Below, piece by piece: positions 50,625-60,931 of a stretch of 64,000 nucleotides of DNA (within the stretch, counting starts at the first letter, position 1; each line of letters begins with the position of its first letter). The stretch is from Shewanella sairae (GTDB lineage: Bacteria; Pseudomonadota; Gammaproteobacteria; Enterobacterales; Shewanellaceae), in assembly GCF_023283535.1 (NCBI RefSeq), contig NZ_JAKILT010000004.1, positions 1 to 64,000 of the forward strand, given 5' to 3'. The position numbers and the translations under genes are program-made. Below the pieces are notes generated by a model, which searched no databases, was not told where the DNA came from, and saw only the letters and a list, made by a program, of their open reading frames with translations.

Positions 50625-52859
50625 GTGCTTAAAACTCTGAGAGATATCACCCAGGCTGTTGCGCAAGCGCATGATCTTCAATATGCGTTACAGCAGCTGG
50701 TTACGCAAACTAAGCTAGCAATGGCAACAGAATGTTGCTCTATCTATATAATAGAAGAGCAACAACTGGTTTTGTCAGCAACCGACGGACTCGCCCTCTC
50801 AGCAGTGCACTCTGTTAGACTGCCAATAACAGAAGGACTCGTTGGTTTAGTTGCCCAGCGTGAAGAAGCGGTAAACCTCGCTGACGCGTCATCTCACCCT
50901 AGATTTAAACTCCTGCCTGAAGTTGTTGAAGAAGCCTATAGCGCTTTTCTTGCTGTGCCTATCGTTTATCAAAAAACCGTCATTGGTGTGCTGGTTGTCC
51001 AGCAAGTTAAAGCACGTCAGTTTAGCGAAGGCGAAGAAGCTTTTTTAATGACTTTGGCGGCGCAGCTTGCGGTCGCCATTAAAGGGTTAACTCATAGAGC
51101 GCAACTGAGTGCGGGATTACAGCAACGATATTACACCGGTACTCAAGCATCAAAAGGTATCGCAATCGCTAAAGCTTTAGTTTTGGGCGGGCAGATATCA
51201 TTTAACCAAGCTGAAGTAAAAGCAACTTCAGTTGCAGAGGAGTTACAACGACTAAAAGATGCAATGGCTCGTTGTAAGGACTTGCTTATCAGCTTGTCTC
51301 AGCGCTTTGATCGCGAAAAAGATGAAGAAGCCGCATCGATTTTTAAGGCGCTACTATTACTGCTTGAAAAGGCGAGTTTAGGTGGTGAGTACATAAAGGA
51401 AGTGCAGGGCGGCTGGAATGCTGAAACTGCAATTTGCATAGTGTCAAAACGTTATATCGAACATTTTGGCACTATGACTGACCTGTATTTAAAAGAGCGC
51501 GCGAGTGATATTCGCGATCTTGGTCAGCGCGTGCTTAGGCAACTGATTGAGCCTGATAAGATATTTTTGGAGCCAGAAACTCCAGTAATATTGATTGCAA
51601 AAGAAGCGAGCACCACATTACTCGCTGAATTTCCAAGACAAAAACTTGCGGGAATCGTTACCGAATTTGGTGGCGCTAACTCTCATGCGGCTATTTTAGC
51701 AAGAGCTATGGGAGTGCCTGCAATTATTGGCGTTGAAGGGATACTCAATGCCAATATTGAAAAATCTCAGCTGATTATTAACGCTAATCGCGGCCAGGTG
51801 ATAGTTGAACCGTCGGCATTGGTTTTAGCTGAATACCAAAGCTTAATTGCTGCACAAGAAGAACAGCAAAGACAATATGCAAGCGAGTCCTCTTTAAAAA
51901 CTGTCACCACAGATGGTCAGCGGATTTACCTATATATTAATAGCGGTTTATTGAGCAGTGTCGACTCTGAAACCGGTGTAGATTCAGACGGTATTGGTCT
52001 ATATCGCACCGAGATTCTGTTTATGCTTAAGCAGTGTTTTCCCGGTGAGATTGAGCAACTTGAAATCTATCGTAAGGTTTTAAAGGCTGCTGGCGACAAA
52101 CCGGTGGTTATGCGTACCTTGGATGTGGGTGGCGATAAACCCCTTGATTACTTCCCTATCATTGAAGATAACCCGTTTTTAGGCTGGCGTGGCATACGTT
52201 TATCGCTGGACCACCCTGAGTTATTTTTAATCCAGCTTCGCGCCATGTTGCAAGCGGCAATCGATACTGAGCAATTACATATTTTGCTGCCGATGGTGAG
52301 TAATCTTGAAGAGATAGATTTATCGCTAATTTATTTAGAGCAAGCATGCCAAGAGTTAACGGCAGAACTAGGTAAGAGTATCAGTATGCCCAAAGTGGGT
52401 ATCATGCTTGAGGTACCTGTGTTGCTTTATCAGCTAGATGAAGTGGCACAAAGGGTCGATTTTGTTTCAGTTGGTTCTAATGATTTAACCCAGTACCTAT
52501 TAGCTGTGGATCGCAATAACCCTAGCGTGAGCCCGTTATTTGATAGTTTTCACCCTGGTGTATTAAGAGCACTTAAGTTTGCCGTTGAAAGCTGCAATCA
52601 ACATCAACTGCCGATAAGTGTGTGTGGTGAGTTAGCGGGCGAGCCTATCGGGGCTATTTTGCTTATTGCGATGGGATACGAGCAATTGAGCATGAACCAA
52701 GCAAGTTTAGCACGCATTAATTACTTATTAAGGCGCGTTTCAAAACAAGAGTTAAGTGTATTACTTGCCCAAGCTTTGCGCCTCAACAGCGGTGATGACG
52801 TCAAAAAGCTAGTGACTGAGTATTGTGAGCAACGAGGTTTATTAGCGGTAATAAGTTAA
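50625..52859 (+). CDS. ptsP: PTS enzyme I-Ntr (phosphoenolpyruvate-protein phosphotransferase)
   Basis: The first enzyme of the nitrogen-related phosphotransferase system, 744 aa. A GAF domain (about 15-160) is followed by the enzyme I N-terminal region (TGTQASKGIAIAKAL), the phospho-histidine domain (GGANSHAAILARAMG, His near 357) and the PEP-binding barrel (MRTLDVGGDKPLDYFP; VGSNDLTQYLLAVDRNN). It passes phosphate to NPr and EIIA-Ntr. The start is GTG with GAGAGG upstream. It is downstream of rppH and upstream of a TSUP permease. Confidence 0.96.
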   Translation: MLKTLRDITQAVAQAHDLQYALQQLVTQTKLAMATECCSIYIIEEQQLVLSATDGLALSAVHSVRLPITEGLVGLVAQREEAVNLADASSHPRFKLLPEVVEEAYSAFLAVPIVYQKTVIGVLVVQQVKARQFSEGEEAFLMTLAAQLAVAIKGLTHRAQLSAGLQQRYYTGTQASKGIAIAKALVLGGQISFNQAEVKATSVAEELQRLKDAMARCKDLLISLSQRFDREKDEEAASIFKALLLLLEKASLGGEYIKEVQGGWNAETAICIVSKRYIEHFGTMTDLYLKERASDIRDLGQRVLRQLIEPDKIFLEPETPVILIAKEASTTLLAEFPRQKLAGIVTEFGGANSHAAILARAMGVPAIIGVEGILNANIEKSQLIINANRGQVIVEPSALVLAEYQSLIAAQEEQQRQYASESSLKTVTTDGQRIYLYINSGLLSSVDSETGVDSDGIGLYRTEILFMLKQCFPGEIEQLEIYRKVLKAAGDKPVVMRTLDVGGDKPLDYFPIIEDNPFLGWRGIRLSLDHPELFLIQLRAMLQAAIDTEQLHILLPMVSNLEEIDLSLIYLEQACQELTAELGKSISMPKVGIMLEVPVLLYQLDEVAQRVDFVSVGSNDLTQYLLAVDRNNPSVSPLFDSFHPGVLRALKFAVESCNQHQLPISVCGELAGEPIGAILLIAMGYEQLSMNQASLARINYLLRRVSKQELSVLLAQALRLNSGDDVKKLVTEYCEQRGLLAVIS

Positions 52860-52919
52860 ATCGCCAATGTAAGCCTGTTAGCATAGGGTTGATTATAGTC
52901 ATAACAAGAGGTCGCACTT

Positions 52920-53720
52920 GTGGAAAGCTGGCTTTATATAATGTGTATTTGTCTCGGCTTAGGCGCAGCAATAGGCTTCATGGCTGGCTTATTAGGTATT
53001 GGTGGTGGCTTGATTGCGGTACCAGCATTACTGCACATTTTGCCACAAGTTGGTATTTCTGCTGAAAAGGTCCCCCATGTAGCTATTGCCACGTCTCTTG
53101 CGGCGATAATTCTTACTTCGTTATCTTCAGCACGCGCTCACCATATACGCGCCAATATTCCATGGCCATTATTTAAGTCAATGCTTCCAGGGTTCGTATT
53201 GGGGGCTCTGTGTTCTGGTTTTATTTCAGAGTTGATTACGGCTAAGTCACTGCAGCAAATTTTTGCGCTGTTTGTTGTGTTAATGGCACTTCAAATGGCG
53301 TTTCCATTTAAAACTGAGTCAAACAGGTCAATGCCTTCTCCTATTGCCTTATTCTTTGCAGCGACAAGCATTGCGATTATTGCAGCATTGATGGGGATCG
53401 GCGGTGGTGTGTTATTAGTACCATTTTTAACTTGGTGTGGACTGCAGATGCGATTTGCCGTAGGTTTCTCTGCTGCAACAGGTTTATTAATCGCCCTTTT
53501 TGGTAGTATAGGTTATACCCTTGCTGGTTGGGATGCTGCAGGTTTACCACCATGGACTTTAGGCTATATCTATTTACCAGCATTGATTGGTATTGTCTCA
53601 ACTTCAATGTTGATGGCACCCATAGGTGCTAAAGCCGCAACCGGTTTACCAACAGCAAAACTTAAAAAGTTATTTGCGCTGTTCCTTATGCTTGTTGGCT
53701 TAAAACTTGTTTTTGCGTAA
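52920..53720 (+). CDS. TSUP-family (TauE/SafE) membrane transporter
   Basis: A 266-aa inner-membrane protein with about eight spans. Two repeated glycine motifs mark the family: GLLGIGGGLIAVPAL near residue 25 and ALMGIGGGVLLVPFL near 157. The family moves sulfite, sulfonates or other small anions outward; the substrate is not clear. The start is GTG at 52920 with GAGG about 9 nt upstream. In related Shewanella the lgt gene follows here; in this window thyA follows directly after 95 bp. Confidence 0.9.
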   Translation: MESWLYIMCICLGLGAAIGFMAGLLGIGGGLIAVPALLHILPQVGISAEKVPHVAIATSLAAIILTSLSSARAHHIRANIPWPLFKSMLPGFVLGALCSGFISELITAKSLQQIFALFVVLMALQMAFPFKTESNRSMPSPIALFFAATSIAIIAALMGIGGGVLLVPFLTWCGLQMRFAVGFSAATGLLIALFGSIGYTLAGWDAAGLPPWTLGYIYLPALIGIVSTSMLMAPIGAKAATGLPTAKLKKLFALFLMLVGLKLVFA

Positions 53721-53815
53721 TGCTCTGTTGAATCAAATTCGGTAATATGTCGTCGTTTAATGTTTAGTTTAATACTGAGTAGCCACTCAGCCATTCTTTA
53801 TAATAGGTAGATATC

Positions 53816-54667
53816 ATGAAACAGTATTTAGATCTTTGTCAGCGAATTATTGACGAAGGCACTTGGGTTGAAAATAGCCGCACGGGTAAACGTTGTCTTA
53901 CCGTGATTAATGCTGATTTGGTTTACCATGTTGATAAGAATGAGTTTCCACTGATTACCACTCGCAAAAGTTTCTATAAAGCCGCCATTGCTGAGTTGCT
54001 TGGCTATATCCGTGGTTATGACAACGCAGCTGATTTTCGTGCAATAGGTTGTAATACTTGGAACGCCAATGCTAATGATAATCAAGCATGGCTGAATAAC
54101 TCACATCGTAAAGGCGCGGATGATATGGGGCGGGTTTATGGAGTACAAGGGCGCGCCTGGAGTAAGCCTGATGGCGGTAGCATAGATCAACTGCGTAAAA
54201 TTGTTGATGACTTATCACAAGGGATTGATGATAGAGGTGAAATTTTAAGCTTTTATAATCCAGGTGAGTTCCATATGGGCTGTTTAAGGCCTTGTATGCA
54301 CACTCATAACTTCTCGTTAGTAGGGGACACTTTACATCTTACGAGCTTTCAACGCTCATGCGATGTGCCACTAGGGCTTAACTTTAACCAAGTGCAGGTA
54401 TTTACTCTGTTGGCATTAATGGCGCAGATCACCGGTCATAAGGCGGGCAAAGCCTACCATAAGATTGTTAATGCCCATATCTATGAAGACCAATTAGAGC
54501 TAATGCAAAAGGTACAATTAACCCGAGAACCTTTTGCATCGCCACAATTGGTCATTAATCCCGATATTAAGTCATTAGAAGATTTAGAAACCTGGGTGAC
54601 AATGGATGATTTTGAAGTGACTGGCTATGAACATCATGATGCCATTAGTTACCCGTTTTCTGTGTGA
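53816..54667 (+). CDS. thyA: Thymidylate synthase
   Basis: A 283-aa enzyme that methylates dUMP to dTMP using methylene-tetrahydrofolate. The catalytic cysteine is in [14 protein letters not shown] and the phosphate-binding arginines in [15 protein letters not shown]. The length and the sequence fit the Vibrio-type ThyA rather than the 264-aa E. coli enzyme. It is followed by a rho-independent terminator. The gene order rppH-ptsP-permease-thyA is the standard one minus lgt. Confidence 0.96.
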   Translation: MKQYLDLCQRIIDEGTWVENSRTGKRCLTVINADLVYHVDKNEFPLITTRKSFYKAAIAELLGYIRGYDNAADFRAIGCNTWNANANDNQAWLNNSHRKGADDMGRVYGVQGRAWSKPDGGSIDQLRKIVDDLSQGIDDRGEILSFYNPGEFHMGCLRPCMHTHNFSLVGDTLHLTSFQRSCDVPLGLNFNQVQVFTLLALMAQITGHKAGKAYHKIVNAHIYEDQLELMQKVQLTREPFASPQLVINPDIKSLEDLETWVTMDDFEVTGYEHHDAISYPFSV

Positions 54668-55160
54668 CTTTTTACATATTATTGCAAATCAAAAGCTCGC
54701 TTTACAGCGAGTTTTTGATTTAACATTTTATTAAATAACTTTTCCGCCTTACCTCGTTTCAAACCTCAACTCTTGTTTATTCCCCTCTTGTAAAATCACT
54801 GCCACCTTAGTGGTTTAAGCTTGCTTTAAGTTTATATTCAGAGAGTAGTGACTGAAAAGTGAGCAAAAGTTCGTTATTTTCGAGTCGTCAAAAGATTGTT
54901 TTGTTAATTGATATTTTGTGTGAATAATAGACTTGTAATATAGACCACCGTTTTAGTTCCTAAAAAAGTGTGATCGTCAGCACTTTATTGTTATTGTGGT
55001 TTTATAAAGCGTGATTATTCTATTGAGGTTTGATATTTATTCACACTAGGACTAAATTTGATACTTCGGATATTCCGAGGTTTATGGCTGACGCAAACGA
55101 TTATTCAGGTTAATTGTATTCAGCTACACTCGAAGTATTAAGATTTTATGGAGCGTATGA
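54668..55160. other. 493-bp gap upstream of nhaA
   Basis: After the thyA terminator, AT-rich DNA without a convincing gene. The imperfect palindrome AGTGTGATCGTCAGCACT near 54966-54983 has only a weak CRP-like look. The nhaA promoter must lie here. Confidence 0.4.
54691..54716 (+). terminator. Terminator of thyA
   Basis: The stem AAAAGCTCGC / GCGAGTTTTT (one G-T pair) closes a TTTACA loop. It lies 24 nt past the thyA stop. Confidence 0.85.
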
Positions 55161-56336
55161 ATGGAACGGGCAATTAGAAACTTTCTAAGCCAAGAATCTG
55201 CAGGTGGCATCTTATTGATGGCCTCTGTTGTGATTGCGATGATTTTTGCAAACTCACCTTTATCAGGTATGTACCACGGCTTTCTGGAAACAGAGATGCA
55301 AGTTAGGCTTGGTAGCCTAGATATCGACAAAACCTTGATCCACTGGATCAATGATGGACTGATGGCCATTTTCTTCATGCTTATCGGTTTGGAAGTGAAA
55401 CGTGAGTTACTAGAAGGTGCGTTGTCGAGTCGTGAGCAGGCATCTTTACCGACGTTTGCGGCTATTGGTGGTATGGTTTTCCCTGCTGCTGTTTATTTAA
55501 TATTTAACTATTCAGATCCTATTACTCAAGTGGGCTGGGCGATTCCAGCTGCAACGGATATTGCGTTCGCACTTGGTATTATGGCGTTACTCGGTAGCCG
55601 CGTTCCTGTAGCACTAAAAGTGTTCTTGTTAGCGCTAGCAATTATCGATGACCTTGGCGTTGTTGTGATTATTGCACTTTTTTACAGTACCGATTTGTCG
55701 ACGATAAGTTTGGTTGTTGCGGCCGTGGCTATTTTAGGTTTGATAGGGCTTAACTTAAAAGGAGTGACAGCCTTAGGACCGTACGGTGTAGTAGGTCTTA
55801 TTCTTTGGATTGCAGTACTTAAGTCAGGCGTTCACGCGACATTAGCAGGCGTTATTATTGCTTTCTGTATTCCGCTTAGAGCAAAAGATGGTTCATCGCC
55901 GTCTGAGAGCCTAGAACACAGTTTACACCCTTGGAGTACATTCATTATCTTACCGATATTTGCTTTCGCCAACGCTGGCGTTGACTTAAGTGGTATGAGC
56001 TTAAGCTCACTATTGTCGCCAGTACCTATCGGTATTGCACTTGGTCTGCTACTCGGTAAGCCGCTCGGTATTATGTTATTTAGCTATATCGCTGTGAAAC
56101 TAAAGCTTGCAGTATTGCCAGAAGGCATGGGCTGGAGACATATCACGCCAGTGGCTGTGATGTGTGGTATTGGTTTCACAATGTCTATGTTCATTTCGTC
56201 ACTTGCCTTTACAGGTGATAGTCAAATGTACGGTGACTATGCAAGATTGGGGATTTTATTGGGATCACTAGCATCGGCACTCATAGGTTATTTCTGGTTG
56301 TCTAAGGTGCTACCTGAAAAAGGAGAGAAAGCATGA
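55161..56336 (+). CDS. nhaA: Na+/H+ antiporter NhaA
   Basis: An inner-membrane antiporter of 391 aa with about 12 spans that expels sodium in exchange for protons. The ion-binding aspartate pair is in [13 protein letters not shown] (Asp163/164 in E. coli). Also conserved are [13 protein letters not shown] and the C-terminal [19 protein letters not shown] lies 7 nt before the ATG. Its stop overlaps the next gene, and an NhaR-type activator is encoded soon after. Confidence 0.96.
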   Translation: MERAIRNFLSQESAGGILLMASVVIAMIFANSPLSGMYHGFLETEMQVRLGSLDIDKTLIHWINDGLMAIFFMLIGLEVKRELLEGALSSREQASLPTFAAIGGMVFPAAVYLIFNYSDPITQVGWAIPAATDIAFALGIMALLGSRVPVALKVFLLALAIIDDLGVVVIIALFYSTDLSTISLVVAAVAILGLIGLNLKGVTALGPYGVVGLILWIAVLKSGVHATLAGVIIAFCIPLRAKDGSSPSESLEHSLHPWSTFIILPIFAFANAGVDLSGMSLSSLLSPVPIGIALGLLLGKPLGIMLFSYIAVKLKLAVLPEGMGWRHITPVAVMCGIGFTMSMFISSLAFTGDSQMYGDYARLGILLGSLASALIGYFWLSKVLPEKGEKA

Positions 56337-56716
56337 GAATCACATTATTAGCATTAGTAGTCGGGCTAGGTTTTAGCTCGGTGGCATCGGCGAAACAAAT
56401 TGAAGTTTGTAACCAAGATATCAATAGTGTCGTATGTCAAAACTATCTTGAAGGCGTGGTTGATGGTGCTTTGATGTATAAAGCGGCAGCAGTTGGTCGG
56501 AGACTTGAGAGTGATGGCTATGAGTCTCGCGCGCTTAAATACCGTGGTGGTAAGCGTTTCCAAGAGGCTAACCGTACTTTTTGCCAAGATAACTTACCTG
56601 ATAGAGATGCGTTGGTAGCGGGGTTAGCGGAAGCATTTTCTGCTAACGAAATCAAAACCACAGATGATTTAACGACAGCGATGACTGGATTATTAGACTG
56701 TCAGCGTCTTAAGTAA
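56333..56716 (+). CDS. Exported protein with Rap1a/Tai-like features
   Basis: A 127-aa protein with a signal peptide (cut near residue 20, VASA). The spacing of cysteines and the pattern [18 protein letters not shown], then FCQDNL, then a C-terminal amphipathic helix recall the Rap1a/Tai immunity fold, but the match is weak. Its ATG overlaps the nhaA stop (ATGA), so translation is coupled. It may be a periplasmic partner of NhaA; no function is known to me. Confidence 0.7.
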   Translation: MRITLLALVVGLGFSSVASAKQIEVCNQDINSVVCQNYLEGVVDGALMYKAAAVGRRLESDGYESRALKYRGGKRFQEANRTFCQDNLPDRDALVAGLAEAFSANEIKTTDDLTTAMTGLLDCQRLK

Positions 56717-56732
56717 CTGTAAGTGAACTAAC

Positions 56733-56762
56733 GAGGCAACTATATTAGTTGCCTCTTTTTTT
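56733..56762 (+). terminator. Terminator of the nhaA operon
   Basis: A perfect 8-bp stem GAGGCAAC / GTTGCCTC with a 7-nt loop and a long T run. It lies between the exported-protein gene and nhaR. Confidence 0.92.
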
Positions 56763-56784
56763 ATCCCAAACGGCCGTGTTTACC

Positions 56785-57693
56785 ATGTCAAATCTAAACT
56801 ATAATCACCTTTATTATTTCTGGATGATCCAAAAAAAAGGCACTGTAGCTAAAGCTGCTGAAGCACTTTGTTTGACTCCGCAGACTGTGACAGGGCAAAT
56901 ACGCGTGCTTGAAACGAGCTTAAAAGGCAGCTTATTTAAGCGCGTGGGCCGTTCGCTTGAGCCAACAGAGCTTGGGGAGTTAGTGTTTCGCTACGCTGAC
57001 AAAATGTTCAGCTTGAGCTATGAAATGCTCGATTTATTGAATTACCAAAAAGATGAAAATATCTTGTTTGAAGTGGGCATTGCAGCAGCGCTATCGAAAG
57101 CATTAACCAGCCGAGTGTTATTATCTGTAGTACCGAGTGACGGTTCGATGCACTTAGCCTGTTATGAGTCGACCCATGAAGATTTAATGACCCGATTACG
57201 CGAGCATAAGCTTGATATGATTTTGTCTGATTGCGCGGGCGAAAGTTTAAAGTATCCCGAAATCTTATCGAAGCAGTTAGGTGAATCTGGGGTGGCTTTT
57301 TTCTCGGCGGAAAAATACTCTAAGCCGTTTCCACAATGTTTAGAGCAAGGCAAGTTACTTATTCCTGGAAGGCGCAGTTCATTGGGGCAACAGTTAGTGC
57401 GTTGGTTTGATGAAAAGGCATTGAACGTCAGCATTCTAGGCGAATTTGATGATGCGGCGATGATGAAATCATTTGGCTTTTTTAAGCAAGGGATATTTGT
57501 AGCGCCTTCGATATATAAACAAGATATCTTGGCTCATGGTATGACCTTGTTAGGTGAAACCTCAGAGATTAAAGAAGTTTATCATGTGATGTTTGCTGAG
57601 CGTATGATTCAACATCCCGCGGTAAAGCGGTTATTAGAAACCGATTTTACTGAGTTATTTGCAGGTAAAGATTTAACTGTGCAACAACTCTAA
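56785..57693 (+). CDS. nhaR: LysR-type activator NhaR
   Basis: A 302-aa LysR regulator. The N-terminus SNLNYNHLYYFW and the DNA-binding helix AEALCLTPQTVTGQIRVLE are very close to E. coli NhaR, a sodium-responsive activator of nhaA. I start it at the ATG at 56785, since the longer frame from 56749 runs across the terminator. Its position right after nhaA supports control of that gene. Confidence 0.93.
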   Translation: MSNLNYNHLYYFWMIQKKGTVAKAAEALCLTPQTVTGQIRVLETSLKGSLFKRVGRSLEPTELGELVFRYADKMFSLSYEMLDLLNYQKDENILFEVGIAAALSKALTSRVLLSVVPSDGSMHLACYESTHEDLMTRLREHKLDMILSDCAGESLKYPEILSKQLGESGVAFFSAEKYSKPFPQCLEQGKLLIPGRRSSLGQQLVRWFDEKALNVSILGEFDDAAMMKSFGFFKQGIFVAPSIYKQDILAHGMTLLGETSEIKEVYHVMFAERMIQHPAVKRLLETDFTELFAGKDLTVQQL

Positions 57694-57828
57694 CGATTAT
57701 CGCCGCAGATCTTTTGCGATTAAAGTCAGCACTATTCGTGAGCTTGCTATTTAACATTATCGACATTAATACAGGGCTGCTGATACACTAGTTAGACTAT
57801 AACAATATCAATACTTGGAGTGTTCACT

Positions 57829-58092
57829 TTGCCTGATCTAAACGCAGAACCAATGAAGTTACCAAGAGTTAAATGGGCCTGCCGTCGAGGCATGTTAGAG
57901 CTTGATGTATTATTTCAACCTTTCGTTGAACAGCACTACGAATCGATGTCGGCAGCAGACAAAAATGTCTTTGTGAAATTGCTAGAGTGTGAAGATCCTG
58001 AATTGTTCGCCTGGTTTATGGGTCATGAAGTCTGTCCAAATCCAGCGTTCGCTGAAATGATTATTAGAGTTCGTGGACGCCCAGCAGCATAG
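57829..58092 (+). CDS. sdhE: FAD assembly factor SdhE
   Basis: A small protein (87 aa from a TTG at 57829, which has GGAG 8 nt upstream) that helps attach FAD to succinate dehydrogenase. The signature RRGMLELDVLF is complete, and LLECEDPELFAWFMGH follows as in the E. coli YgfY protein. Other starts are possible: a GTG at 57820 and an ATG at 57853. Its end overlaps the downstream YgfX-like gene. Confidence 0.92.
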   Translation: MPDLNAEPMKLPRVKWACRRGMLELDVLFQPFVEQHYESMSAADKNVFVKLLECEDPELFAWFMGHEVCPNPAFAEMIIRVRGRPAA

Positions 58093-58486
58093 TTTTGATG
58101 TAAACTCCTCTTTCGGTCAATGTTTGTCATTGACCGTCGTTTCCCTCGTTTGTTTAAGTTCATTTGTCGTTTGGCCTTACTCTGATAACCTACTTTACCT
58201 GTGTTTTAAATATGTGCTTTTCATTATTTGTGTGAGTTTTTTTGCTTGGCAATTATGGTGTTTAAGGACCTGGCGTTGCCAATTTGTGCTGAGAAGTGAT
58301 GGGGTGGGGAAGTTAGCTGGCCAAACAGCGTTTAACGTTATAGCAAAACCCGTTATCACGCCATTTGCAGTGATGTTTGATATTAAGCTTGCAACACAAA
58401 CGCGTCGAATAGTGATTTGGGCTGATATGCTAGACGACATAAATTACCGACATTTATGTCGTCTATTGCAATTAGCAACGCAATAA
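58073..58486 (+). CDS. YgfX-like membrane protein
   Basis: A 137-aa protein with two close membrane spans (about residues 20-37 and 43-61) and a C-terminal cytoplasmic region. In E. coli ygfX sits next to sdhE and has been linked to cell-shape and toxin-like effects. It starts at GTG inside the last codons of sdhE (20-bp overlap), which implies translational coupling. Sequence support for YgfX is modest, so position is the main evidence. Confidence 0.75.
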   Translation: MDAQQHSFDVNSSFGQCLSLTVVSLVCLSSFVVWPYSDNLLYLCFKYVLFIICVSFFAWQLWCLRTWRCQFVLRSDGVGKLAGQTAFNVIAKPVITPFAVMFDIKLATQTRRIVIWADMLDDINYRHLCRLLQLATQ

Positions 58487-58496
58487 CCGTTTTCGA

Positions 58497-60107
58497 TTAA
58501 TCTGGTTGTAAGATTGTTGGTTTAGGCGACGCATCTTTATTAGGATGGTCAATATTGTAATGTAAACCGCGGCTTTCTTTGCGTTCCATGGCACAGCGAA
58601 TAATTAGCTCTGCAACTTGCACCAAGTTACGTAGCTCAAGTAAGTTATTACTCACTCTAAAGTTACTGTAATACTCTTGGATCTCTTGTTGTAGCATAGC
58701 GCAGCGGCGAAGGGCACGTTCAAGACGCTTATCAGAACGAACAATCCCTACGTAATCCCACATAAACAAGCGTAGCTCATGCCAGTTATGGGCAATCACC
58801 ACCTCTTCATCTGAATTAGACACTTGGCTTTCATCCCATGCAGGTAAAGTGCCTGGCATAGGAATTTTGTTTAGCTGACTTTCAATATCTTCAGCCGCCG
58901 CTCTGGCAAATACCAAGCACTCAAGCAATGAGTTACTGGCTAAACGATTTGCGCCATGTAGACCTGTATAGGCCACTTCACCAATAGCGTACAAACCATT
59001 GAGGTCAGTTTGCCCGTGCAAGTCTGTCATCACGCCGCCACAAGTATAGTGGGCCGCAGGTACAACAGGAATTGGGTCTGTGGTGATATCAATGCCCAAC
59101 TCTAGGCAACGCTTATAGATAGTTGGGAAATGTTTGATAATAAATTCTGCGGGCTTATGGGTAATGTCTAAATAGACACAATCAGAACCTAAACGCTTCA
59201 TCTCATAATCGATTGCGCGTGCCACAATATCGCGGGGAGCAAGTTCAGCGCGCTCATCAAAGTCTGGCATAAAGCGGCTACCGTCTGGGCGACGTAAAAA
59301 TGCGCCTTCGCCACGCAGTGCTTCAGTCAGCAAGAAATTACGTGCATCAGCATGGTAAAGGCACGTTGGATGGAATTGATTGAATTCCATATTTGCAACA
59401 CGGCATCCAGAACGCCATGCCATCGCGATACCATCACCTGATGCAATATCGGGATTAGAGGTATATTGATAAACCTTCGAACTACCACCCGTTGCTAAAG
59501 CGACAAAACGTGCTTTAACTGTTTCTACATGCTCTGCATCTCGGTTCCAAATGTAGGCACCTTGTACACGATTGCCTGGACGATTTAATTTACGTGTAGT
59601 AATCAAATCGATGGCATTGTATCTTTCTAGTACTTGGATGTTTGGATGGTTTCGCGCTTGATCTTGCAGTGTTACTTGCACTTCTTTACCGGTTGCATCT
59701 GCGGCATGCAGAATACGACGGTGGCTGTGCCCACCTTCACGGGTTAAGTGATAAGGCGCTTCAGCGGTACTACCTGCAGGGATCTCTTCTTTATCGAAAG
59801 CAACCCCGCAAGTGATTAGCCATTGCATCGCAGCTTTGGCATTTTCAGCGGTAAACTTAACGACAGGTTCATCGCAAAGACCCGCCCCGGCAACTAATGT
59901 GTCGGCAACATGAGACTCAATGGTGTCCTCTTCATCGAAGACTGAGGCAATTCCACCTTGAGCATAATAGGTTGAGCCTTCGCTGAGAGGCCCTTTTGAA
60001 AGCAGAATAACTTTTGATTTTTCAGCAAGATGCAAAGCGAGTGTGAGGCCAGCGGCACCGCTGCCGATAACCAAAACATCAGATTGGTGTTCAACTACTT
60101 GTTTCAT
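58497..60107 (-). CDS. nadB: L-aspartate oxidase
   Basis: A 536-aa FAD enzyme that oxidises aspartate to iminoaspartate, the first step of NAD synthesis. The FAD motif [18 protein letters not shown] lies at the N-terminus. Further family motifs are [16 protein letters not shown], the active-site region [13 protein letters not shown] and [19 protein letters not shown]. Its ATG is divergent from rpoE, with a 220-bp shared promoter region. It fits the usual nadB-rpoE arrangement of gammaproteobacteria. Confidence 0.96.
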   Translation of the reverse strand: MKQVVEHQSDVLVIGSGAAGLTLALHLAEKSKVILLSKGPLSEGSTYYAQGGIASVFDEEDTIESHVADTLVAGAGLCDEPVVKFTAENAKAAMQWLITCGVAFDKEEIPAGSTAEAPYHLTREGGHSHRRILHAADATGKEVQVTLQDQARNHPNIQVLERYNAIDLITTRKLNRPGNRVQGAYIWNRDAEHVETVKARFVALATGGSSKVYQYTSNPDIASGDGIAMAWRSGCRVANMEFNQFHPTCLYHADARNFLLTEALRGEGAFLRRPDGSRFMPDFDERAELAPRDIVARAIDYEMKRLGSDCVYLDITHKPAEFIIKHFPTIYKRCLELGIDITTDPIPVVPAAHYTCGGVMTDLHGQTDLNGLYAIGEVAYTGLHGANRLASNSLLECLVFARAAAEDIESQLNKIPMPGTLPAWDESQVSNSDEEVVIAHNWHELRLFMWDYVGIVRSDKRLERALRRCAMLQQEIQEYYSNFRVSNNLLELRNLVQVAELIIRCAMERKESRGLHYNIDHPNKDASPKPTILQPD

Positions 60108-60237
60108 CGGGTATCATAGCGTTATCAGGAAGTCTGACTATGGTAAACCATGCCGCTGAATATGGATACTTTCATTGGTCGCATATAAATAAATCAATGC
60201 CTGCAGAAAATAATTTAAGATCTTTGCGAAATTAATT

Positions 60238-60265
60238 AGAACTTTTTTGAAACGCGCTAGTCTAC
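60238..60265 (+). promoter_or_regulatory. Sigma-E-type promoter of rpoE
   Basis: AGAACTT (60238-60244), a 16-nt spacer and TCTAC (60261-60265) approximate the sigma-E promoter (GGAACTT, 16 nt, TCNNA). It lies 63 nt upstream of the rpoE start and fits the autoregulation known for rpoE operons. Confidence 0.65.
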
Positions 60266-60327
60266 ATAAGTGAATATGATTCGAGCGGCTGAGAAATCAG
60301 TATTAGATTTAGGAGTAGTCGGCTCGG

Positions 60328-60906
60328 ATGAGTGGACAAATAAGTGATCAACAGTTAGTTGAGCGCGTACAGCGTGGAGACAAAAACGCTTTTAACCTTT
60401 TGGTACAGAAGTATCAAAATAAGGTTGCCAACCTGATATCTCGTTACGTACGAAATCAGGCCGATGTTGCTGATGTTGCTCAAGAAGCTTTTATTAAAGC
60501 TTATCGAGCATTACCCAACTTCCGTGGTGAAAGTGCGTTTTATACTTGGTTGTACCGCATAGCAGTAAATACTGCCAAGAATCATCTGGTTGCTCAGGGG
60601 CGTCGTGCTCCTGCCAATGATGTCGATGCTGAAGAAGCTGAATATTATGATGGTAGCGATGCGTTGAAGGAGTTTGCCTCCCCAGAACGCCTCGTTTTAT
60701 CTGAAGAAATTCAAAAGGTGGTTTTCGATACCTTAGACACATTACCAGAAGAATTGAAGATGGCCATTTCTTTACGTGAGCTTGATGGTATGAGTTACGA
60801 AGAGATAGCCAACGTTATGGATTGCCCGGTTGGAACTGTTAGATCTCGAATCTTCAGAGCCCGTGAAGCAATCGATAAGAAGCTTAAGCCGTTGCTAGAA
60901 CGTTAG
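60328..60906 (+). CDS. rpoE: RNA polymerase sigma-E factor
   Basis: A 192-aa extracytoplasmic-function sigma factor for envelope stress. Region 2 (QEAFIKAYRALPNFRGESAFYTWLYRIA) and region 4 (MSYEEIANVMDCPVGTVRSRIFRAREAI) are intact. AGGAG precedes the ATG. It heads the rpoE-rseABC operon and has a sigma-E-like promoter. Confidence 0.97.
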   Translation: MSGQISDQQLVERVQRGDKNAFNLLVQKYQNKVANLISRYVRNQADVADVAQEAFIKAYRALPNFRGESAFYTWLYRIAVNTAKNHLVAQGRRAPANDVDAEEAEYYDGSDALKEFASPERLVLSEEIQKVVFDTLDTLPEELKMAISLRELDGMSYEEIANVMDCPVGTVRSRIFRAREAIDKKLKPLLER

Positions 60907-60931
60907 CATCTTAAATAAAGATAGGTGAATA

